Positions 1 to 4,416 of a DNA stretch of 7,148 nt are shown here, piece by piece. The stretch covers positions 1 through 7,148 of the forward strand of contig JAAYTY010000084.1 of the NCBI GenBank assembly GCA_012523605.1, written 5' to 3'. Source of the stretch: Candidatus Fermentibacterota bacterium. Lineage in GTDB: Bacteria > Fermentibacterota > Fermentibacteria > Fermentibacterales > Fermentibacteraceae. The translations under genes were made by a program, and so were the position numbers. Each line of letters starts with the position of its first letter. Positions within the stretch are counted from its first letter, which is position 1. A model generated the notes under the pieces. It was not told the origin of the DNA and searched no databases. It saw nothing but the letters and a program-made list of their open reading frames with translations.

Positions 1-278
1 CTCCGTACTACCGGCAGCTCGGGATAACCCACGATGTCGGCCGGAACGGTACCGGGGGAGGAGGGGAAGCGCAGGTACGCCTGCGAGTCCACCGTGACGG
101 TCTCCGCGAGGAGGCCGCGAAGCTCGACGTCGAAGGTCAGGAAGCTGTCCCATGTGCCGTTGTGGATGAACAGCGGCTCGCTTCCCTCGGGGCAGCCCGC
201 GTTCCACTGGAGCCACTGGGATGATGCCGGAAAGGCGAAGAGGAGAACCGCCGAAAGGAGAAGAGGCAGAGCACTCAC
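1..278 (-). CDS. secreted protein N-terminus, possibly a C25 (gingipain-type) peptidase prodomain; runs off the window
   Basis: Only the first 92 codons are in the window; the gene runs off the left edge. I start it at GTG 276-278, because a purine-rich Shine-Dalgarno (a run of nine G at 283-291) lies just upstream and a good promoter sits 35-63 bp further on. Residues 1-20 (MSALPLLLSAVLLFAFPASS) form a hydrophobic signal peptide, so the product is probably exported. Residues 21-80 are beta-like. Residues 81-92 read DIVGYPELPVVR, which resembles the G-x-P-x-LPV motif found in propeptides of C25 cysteine peptidases and related secreted proteins. That family match is from memory of the motif; no catalytic His/Cys region is visible. 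It could equally be another exported protein with the same prodomain. Export of the product is well supported, the peptidase call much less so. Confidence 0.6.
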   Translation of the reverse strand, partial: MSALPLLLSAVLLFAFPASSQWLQWNAGCPEGSEPLFIHNGTWDSFLTFDVELRGLLAETVTVDSQAYLRFPSSPGTVPADIVGYPELPVVR

Positions 279-282
279 AATA

Positions 283-291
283 CCCCCCCCC
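283..291 (-). repeat. nine-G homopolymer serving as ribosome-binding site
   Basis: The minus strand carries AC-A-GGGGGGGGG-TATT-GTG. The G run is the only SD-like sequence before the GTG start at 278. Homopolymers of this length are prone to slippage; here a length change would alter SD-to-start spacing rather than reading frame. Confidence 0.6.
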
Positions 292-312
292 TGTGTTAGA
301 GCCAGCAATGCA

Positions 313-341
313 ATTAATCGGCCGTCAGGGGTTTGTGTCAA
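313..341 (-). promoter_or_regulatory. sigma70-type promoter for the secreted protein at 1-278
   Basis: On the minus strand a perfect TTGACA -35 box (336-341) is followed by a 17-bp spacer and ATTAAT as -10 (313-318, four of six matches). Transcription would start near 305, giving a leader of about 27 nt that contains the G tract and the GTG start. Confidence 0.65.
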
Positions 342-548
342 GATGATCCCATGGCAGTATCAGATGAGTTTTCTGTCATCATAGGACTGGATGGCTTCTT
401 GGGATCACCACTCCCGGGATCACACCTCTCCCTCCAGGGTAGTCACACCGGCAGTATTCACACGAAGGCAGGCGGGCGCAACAGGCGAGAAGACGGCTTG
501 AGTCGCTGATGGCATTTATTAAAGGTGTGTATGGATCCATTCCAGTAC
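342..548. other. intergenic stretch without a recognisable gene
   Basis: Between the minus-strand promoter and hairpin element copy A I see no convincing coding frame. The only pattern is a short near-repeat of GGGATCAC (about 400-430). A weak TTGAGT at about 499 lacks a good -10 box. Its role is unknown. Confidence 0.4.
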
Positions 549-841
549 ATGGTCTCTCGCTACTTCGCCGAAGGCGAAGATAGCTGGCGACGCGGCAGCT
601 CCTGCAACGCAGGAGCTTGGGGTCCGGACGGGATCGGTTATCCGCTTCGCTTCACGTCCGGTTTCACCGCTCCCGCTGCTTCGCCAGGAGCGAAGCATCT
701 GCCGCGGGGTTGTTCCCGAGACTGGAACAACCGGGGAGGACCGGCCGCATGAATCACGATCATGCAGCAGTTTCATGCGGCACAAACGCAGGTCGCGAAG
801 CTGTCCTGCGTTTGGCCAGTTTCACCAGAGGTGATAACTGG
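549..841. repeat. hairpin-array repeat element, copy A (eight consecutive stem-loops)
   Basis: Positions 549-826 recur at 3069-3346 in the same orientation with six mismatches (579, 580, 636, 689, 756, 758). The element is a chain of perfect or near-perfect stems: H1 559-569/573-584 (11 bp, one bulged A); H2 597-605/609-617 (9 bp, loop AAC); H3 624-630/655-661 enclosing 631-634/640-643; H4 677-684/690-697 (8 bp); H5 708-716/724-732 (9 bp); H6 744-752/773-781 (9 bp, 20-nt loop); H7 784-792/805-813 (9 bp); H8 816-826/830-841 (11 bp, one bulge). H8 is complete only in this copy; homology to copy B ends at its apex. No coding frame is credible in it: open frames exist in several phases but only reflect the symmetry. 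It lies between the 5' end of the gene at 1-278 and the 3' end of the gene at 954-1562, so it could act as a transcript-end structure, a structured RNA or a REP-like mobile repeat. Confidence 0.9.
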
Positions 842-953
842 CGGGCCGCATGCGACACGTCTCGAACCTGTGAGGACCTCCGGGAGGCGCTGGAGATGGA
901 GGAGGAGCTACAGCCGGATCACCCTGATGGATGAAATCTGGCTGATTACCCAG

Positions 954-1562
954 CTAGAACAGCGACTTGATGGCTCCCCAGGTGGATGGCTCGAGGCCTC
1001 TGTCTTCTGTGTAGTTGAGGATGTAGAACGCTCGGATGTCCCAGCTGAGTTCAGAGGTGGCGGATGTATAGCTGGAATAAGCGCTAACCTCACCATAGAA
1101 CTCGAATATCACCGGCTCTCCAGGCCAGACTTGGTTCAGGGTAATGGATACGAGGCCGCTGTCCGATTCCAGGTAGTCGACTGGGTACTCGATCAGATAA
1201 TCCAAAGACCAGAGATCGACGGATTGAGAAACTCCTGGAACTGTCATCTCGAGCGACATGTTTGTCTCCGCCCATGACATTCCGTTGATCCAGCCATGTG
1301 TGTAGTACCAGTGGTCGAAGACCACTACTACAGAGTCAATGTCGGAAGGCAGCGTGATGACGGGGCTAAGGAGGCGATCCCTGTCAGCAACGGTAAAGTA
1401 CCCGCCGGAGTGGCAGAACAGGTGGACATTCATGCAGTCTTCCTGCCAGGCCCACTGCGGCCCCGGTATCCAGTCGTTGAGTATGGAGTTGAATTCGACC
1501 TTGTAGAGGGTGTCGACCGAAGCCGAGCATATCAGGCTCAGCGCCAACGCAATGCCCATCAT
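954..1562 (-). CDS. secreted protein of unknown function with C-terminal LEP-STWGAIKSLF tag
   Basis: A 202-residue protein. The start ATG at 1560-1562 is preceded by a consensus AGGAGG at 1571-1576 with 8-nt spacing; a second ATG follows directly. Residues 1 to about 16 (MMGIALALSLICSASV) are hydrophobic and look like a signal peptide, although without a clear basic N-region. The mature part is acidic, rich in Tyr, Trp and Ser, and predicted by eye to be mostly beta strands (for example PVITLPSDIDSVVVVFDHWY around residues 68-87), compatible with a jelly-roll or CUB/MAM-like sandwich; I do not recognise a named family. The last 13 residues (190-202) are LEPSTWGAIKSLF, closely matching the end of the protein encoded at 3707-4327, so this may be a sorting or anchoring tag. 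It is transcribed away from the gene at 1625, with 62 bp between the two starts, and ends 113 bp from the hairpin element. Confidence 0.85.
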   Translation of the reverse strand: MMGIALALSLICSASVDTLYKVEFNSILNDWIPGPQWAWQEDCMNVHLFCHSGGYFTVADRDRLLSPVITLPSDIDSVVVVFDHWYYTHGWINGMSWAETNMSLEMTVPGVSQSVDLWSLDYLIEYPVDYLESDSGLVSITLNQVWPGEPVIFEFYGEVSAYSSYTSATSELSWDIRAFYILNYTEDRGLEPSTWGAIKSLF

Positions 1563-1583
1563 GGCTCAAGCCTCCTGGAACGA

Positions 1584-1611
1584 CAATCGTTGCTCCGGTT
1601 CATGGCGTCAA
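1584..1611 (-). promoter_or_regulatory. weak candidate promoter for the gene at 954-1562
   Basis: The minus strand has TTGACG (1606-1611), a 17-bp spacer and GATTGT (three of six matches to TATAAT). A small inverted repeat, AACGA-CAA-TCGTT (1579-1591), overlaps the -10 and lies beside the ribosome-binding site. It is the only promoter-like pair in the 62-bp divergent gap; I see no good promoter for the plus-strand gene there. Confidence 0.3.
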
Positions 1612-1624
1612 CAGGAGGTTGATC

Positions 1625-3033
1625 ATGACGATCTTGCTGGTCGGCAGGCTCCTCGCAGTCTTCCTCACCGGGTCTCTGGAGCTCACGAGCTGGTTCACCG
1701 CGGACACGGGCACCCACTTCCAGTACTTCAGGGCGGTCGGCCTGGTCCTCTCCGGCGGGAATCCCGTCATCGTGGGATGCCTGGAGGATGAGATACCTTA
1801 TGACTACAATAGGCTCTTCACTGCACGGGAGTACGACCTCGACGACCCCGACGACGCTTTGTGGAGATGCGACTACGAGGACGAAGCCTACGGCTCGCTG
1901 GACGATGACGGATATGCGATCGTCAGGTACGAGACAGAAGGCGATCCGCCGGTCGGGCACTTCATCGCTGCAGGCGATACGAGGGTGGATCTGACAGGAG
2001 ATCCTCCTGTTGACGACTATGCTGCTGGTCTCATCCTCTGTCTGGATGCCGACGGGGACACTGAATGCGCTCCTCTGGTCTTCCGGGGCACCTGGTATGA
2101 CGCGATGAGCCGAGGCATCACCTACATCGGTGAACTGGGCGAGGAGAGCGATGCATATGCAGCCTGCGGGTTGTACGACACCTTAGATGGCTCCAGCTTC
2201 AGCTTCCGGGGCTTCGTCGAGATAGCTTCAGCAACACAGAGATAGATCTGATCGAGGACTCGGAGATCGTTGGGACATGGGAGGAGGTCCTGTTTGATCC
2301 CGACGAGGAGATTCTTGTAGTGGGCGGGCTCTGCGAAGATCCGGAGAAGGCTGGCATGGACAATCTCAGGCTCGGTTGTGTCATCATCGGTGGAGAGGCG
2401 CCGTATCAGGTCAACGCCCAGGGCAACTGGGGGGCAGGGCTTTATCAGTTCACTGAGGGTCCACTGCTGAAGCTGGATTCAGGGCTCTATGCATACATGG
2501 GAAACGTGAGTCTCGGCGAGATCTGTGGCATGGCTGCCACTCTCTGGAGCTGGGATTCGGGCGACTCGACCATCACTCGAGAGGATGAAGTCCTCTACAA
2601 CAACGATACGGAAGGCGAGTTCGAGGACTACAGCCAGATCAGTGTCTTCGCGGCTGTGTACGGGCAGGACCTCGTGGACGACAGGTTGATACTGATGATG
2701 GGTGCCAGAGATGGTGACGGGCATCCGTGCATACTCATAGCCCACCAGGTCGTGTTCCCCGGTTCTATGACATTTGGCGGCTTCGGTATAGACGAGGTGC
2801 TGCCTGTGGTCCCGGAGTCCGGCTACACGGTGGAAGCCGGAGGCTTCGTGTTCACGGATCGCGATCCAGTACAGGGAATCGGCTCAGGGCTGGCACTCGG
2901 AGCCTCTGATCAGAAGATCTGGCTATTCGAGATCGTCGATGAGCGAAGAGACCCACGAGCATTGAGCAGTTTCATGCGGCTCAAACGCAGGTTGCGCAGC
3001 AATCCTGCGTTTGGCCGGTTTCACCGAAGGTGA
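1625..3033 (+). pseudogene. frameshifted secreted acidic protein of unknown function, 3' end fused to a hairpin repeat remnant
   Basis: Translation should start at ATG 1625-1627, since AGGAGG at 1613-1618 is 6 nt upstream; a TTG at 1619 is too close. Residues 1-21 (MTILLVGRLLAVFLTGSLELT) resemble a signal peptide. The first frame stops at TAG 2243-2245, but protein-like sequence continues in the frame one base back, through DSFSNTEIDLIEDSEIVGTW, to TGA 3031-3033. One missing base between about 2208 (a GGGG run) and 2221 would join them into roughly 470 residues. The joined product is strongly acidic, with recurring strands such as AGLILCLDADGDTECAPLVF and DRLILMMGARDGDGHPCILI, which suggests beta repeats (perhaps a propeller), but I do not recognise the family. 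The last 23 codons or so (from SSFMRLKRR) lie inside the hairpin remnant at 2965-3025, so the native C-terminus seems to have been replaced. No heptanucleotide slippery site is visible, so a mutation or an assembly error is more likely than programmed frameshifting. Confidence 0.7.
2965..3025. repeat. hairpin element copy C, truncated remnant covering the right end of H6 through part of H8
   Basis: These 61 bp match 766-826 of copy A with six differences. The nine-bp arms AAACGCAGG (2983-2991) and CCTGCGTTT (3004-3012) are unchanged, while four of the differences are in the loop between them and one is in the linker before the left arm. The sixth (the base matching 818) breaks the outer H8 pairing, leaving only TCACC/GGTGA (3021-3025/3029-3033). 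It overlaps the 3' end of the gene at 1625-3033 and lies directly before copy B, giving a head-to-tail arrangement. Confidence 0.85.
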
Positions 3034-3045
3034 TGCTGATTACGT

Positions 3046-3061
3046 TGAGTCTACCGACTCA
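3046..3061. repeat. small hairpin between copies C and B
   Basis: TGAGTC (3046-3051) and GACTCA (3056-3061) form a 6-bp stem with a TACC loop. It has no counterpart at copy A and fills the 35-bp gap between the remnant and copy B, keeping the array of hairpins nearly continuous. Confidence 0.6.
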
Positions 3062-3068
3062 CGGATAG

Positions 3069-3346
3069 ATGGTCTCTCGCTACTTCGCCGAAGGCGAAAG
3101 TAGCTGGCGACGCGGCAGCTCCTGCAACGCAGGAGCTTGGGGTCCGGACGGGATCAGTTATCCGCTTCGCTTCACGTCCGGTTTCACCGCTCCCGCTGCT
3201 TCGCCAGGGGCGAAGCATCTGCCGCGGGGTTGTTCCCGAGACTGGAACAACCGGGGAGGACCGGCCGCATGAATCCCTATCATGCAGCAGTTTCATGCGG
3301 CACAAACGCAGGTCGCGAAGCTGTCCTGCGTTTGGCCAGTTTCACC
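3069..3346. repeat. hairpin-array repeat element, copy B
   Basis: A 278-bp direct repeat of 549-826, about 98% identical, exactly 2520 bp downstream. Stems H2 to H7 are base-for-base unchanged. H1 keeps its stem and its single bulged A, although the bulge has moved by one base. The differences in H3, H4 and H6 are all in loops. Homology stops at 3346 in the middle of H8, whose right arm is absent here. With copy A it brackets the divergent gene pair 954-3033. Confidence 0.9.
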
Positions 3347-3367
3347 GGGTGTGTTACCGCTATCGCA

Positions 3368-3421
3368 GGTTGCAGGGCAACCATGCTGTCGCGGCGTTGT
3401 TTCGCCCGAAGCGAAACAACG
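3368..3421. repeat. two further hairpins closing the array next to the tRNA
   Basis: GGTTGC-AGG-GCAACC (3368-3382) is a 6-bp stem. CGTTGTTTCGC (3395-3405) and GCGAAACAACG (3411-3421) form a perfect 11-bp stem with a 5-nt loop, ending 2 bp from the encoded CCA of the tRNA. On the tRNA strand no U tract follows the large stem, so it is not a standard intrinsic terminator, though it could guide 3'-end processing. Confidence 0.7.
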
Positions 3422-3422
3422 G

Positions 3423-3500
3423 TGGCGGTCCGGACGGGACTCGAACCCGCAACTTCCGCCGTGACAGGGCGGTGCTCTAACCAAATTGAACTACCGGACC
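3423..3500 (-). tRNA. tRNA-Asp (anticodon GTC), CCA encoded
   Basis: On the minus strand the cloverleaf folds fully: acceptor GGTCCGG/CCGGACC, D-arm GTTC/GAGC, anticodon arm CCGCC-CTGTCAC-GGCGG with anticodon GTC, a 5-nt variable loop, T-arm GCGGG-TTCGAGT-CCCGT, discriminator G and an encoded CCA (3423-3425). It is 75 nt plus CCA, a normal length. The G discriminator and GTC anticodon fit aspartate. The gene points into the hairpin array, whose last stem begins 2 bp after the CCA. The segment GGTCCGGACGGGA (3427-3439), spanning the acceptor and T-stem, is also present inside both full copies of the hairpin element. Confidence 0.95.
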
Positions 3501-3514
3501 ACCAGCGAGCGGGA

Positions 3515-3544
3515 TTCATACGAAGGGCGGGCTTCCACTGTCAA
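3515..3544 (-). promoter_or_regulatory. promoter of tRNA-Asp
   Basis: The minus strand shows a perfect TTGACA (3539-3544), an 18-bp spacer and TATGAA (3515-3520). It is followed by a GC-rich discriminator (TCCCGCTCGC), as is common for stringently controlled stable-RNA promoters. Transcription would start about 7 nt before the mature 5' end. Confidence 0.65.
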
Positions 3545-3642
3545 GAAGATCCTGCATGCCTGCTGTTCGGGTTCTCGCAGAGAGACTCCGGGCAAGAAGT
3601 GAAGAATATTGTGGATCATGAACCGGGAACTCACGAGCCTTC

Positions 3643-3670
3643 TTGCACTATGAACTGGTATGGATATATT
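3643..3670 (+). promoter_or_regulatory. candidate promoter for the secreted protein at 3707
   Basis: TATATT (3665-3670) is a good -10 box. The -35 is weak, TTGCAC (3643-3648), with a 16-bp spacer. An 8-bp inverted repeat, GCAAGAAG (3592-3599) and CTTCTTGC (3639-3646), overlaps the -35 and could be an operator or chance. Confidence 0.4.
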
Positions 3671-3706
3671 CTTCGACCGAAACGCAACCAGTCGAGGGGG
3701 TGATGC

Positions 3707-4327
3707 ATGAGAAGCCTGCTGATTGCCGCGCTGATCCTGGCCGCCCCGTTGCTGGCAGCCTCGATCGACATCGGCGCCGACGAGACTCCCAGCAGTTCGC
3801 CTTTCTGCGGTGATTGAACCTTGGACCTGCGCTACCAGGCGGTAGTGCTGAACGACCAGGTGAGCAGCGCGATTCAGGTTCAGAGCATCTCGTGGAAGAG
3901 GAGCATCTCGGGTGACCCCGCGGCCACCTTCTATGACTTCAAGATATACATGGGGTATTCGAATCTCGACCAGCTAGGCATGACCTTCTTGGACAACTAT
4001 ATGCCGGGCACAAGGACATTGGTTTTCAGCAGCTCTCCGTACAATATCAATGTGGGGCCGAACGAATGGCTTACGACCACGCTGAACACCCCGTTCTGGT
4101 ACAGCCCCGCCATCGGGAATCTTCTCATCGAGGTCGAGTGGACCTCCGAGAGCTTCGGCTCCGTTTACATGTGGCATTACAATGCCGGAACCGACAGAGC
4201 CATCAAGGGAGCCTACGGAAGTCCTACCGCCTATGCGTCTGAAAACACTCTTCCTCACATAATGCTGAATGGTGTCCTCGATCTGGAGCCCGAGTCCTTC
4301 GGTTCGATCAAGGCTTCTTTTCAGTAG
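3707..4327 (+). pseudogene. secreted protein with C-terminal LEPESFGSIKASFQ tag, interrupted by in-frame TGA (nonsense or recoding)
   Basis: ATG 3707-3709 follows GAGGGGG with 6-nt spacing. Residues 1-18 (MRSLLIAALILAAPLLAA) are a textbook signal peptide. Codon 37 (3815-3817) is TGA, directly after the sequence PFCGD, and the same frame then continues for 169 codons to TAG 4325-4327. With TGA read through, the product is 206 residues. The rest is a beta-sandwich-like secreted domain with segments such as IQVQSISWKRSIS and NLLIEVEWTSESFGSVYMWH. It resembles loosely known exported domains in which the start region reads P-[FY]-x-G-x-W/Y, so the TGA may stand where a Trp codon (TGG) belonged. 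The C-terminus, LEPESFGSIKASFQ, matches the tag at the end of the gene at 954-1562. A single G-to-A nonsense mutation is the simplest reading; selenocysteine is considered under findings. A TTG restart at 3821 would lack the signal peptide. Confidence 0.7.
3829..3848 (+). other. 8-bp hairpin just downstream of the in-frame TGA
   Basis: GCGCTACC (3829-3836) pairs with GGTAGTGC (3841-3848), including one G-T pair, around an AGGC loop. The stem starts 11 nt after the TGA and the loop 19 nt after it, with G as the second loop base. These distances fall inside the loose rules published for bacterial SECIS elements, but such short stems also arise by chance in GC-rich coding DNA. Confidence 0.3.
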
Positions 4328-4354
4328 AAGCAATTCACAGTGTATATTCGCATC

Positions 4355-4383
4355 GCCGGCCCGCCTGTTCGGGCCGGCCTTCT
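4355..4383 (+). terminator. intrinsic terminator after the tagged secreted protein
   Basis: GCCGGCCCG (4355-4363) and CGGGCCGGC (4370-4378) form a perfect 9-bp GC stem with a 6-nt loop, followed by CTTCT. The U tract is short and interrupted, so efficiency is uncertain. It lies 28 bp after the TAG at 4327 and before the next gene. Confidence 0.6.
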
Positions 4384-4416
4384 GCTAGAAAGGAATAGAG
4401 CCCTGAAGGGACGGAA

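Noticed and set aside
617..934. Open frames within the hairpin element (also at 3137-3703)
   Set aside because: They are kept open by the palindromic, GC-rich repeat, exist in several phases on both strands, and one runs straight through the antisense of the tRNA.
1559..1960. Minus-strand open frame opposite the 5' part of the gene at 1625
   Set aside because: The plus-strand frame has a consensus ribosome-binding site and signal peptide; the minus frame has neither.
2195..2245. Programmed -1 ribosomal frameshift in the gene at 1625
   Set aside because: No X-XXY-YYZ slippery heptamer is present in the zone where the frames overlap, and the overlapping G run and short AGCTTC repeats favour a simple indel.
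549..3346. CRISPR array or integron attC array
   Set aside because: The repeats are 278 bp, only two full copies exist, and they do not alternate with uniform spacers; no cas or integrase gene and no attC core pattern is visible.
3395..3421. 11-bp hairpin as intrinsic terminator of the tRNA
   Set aside because: No U-rich run follows it on the tRNA strand, and it continues a series of similar hairpins that also lack U tracts.
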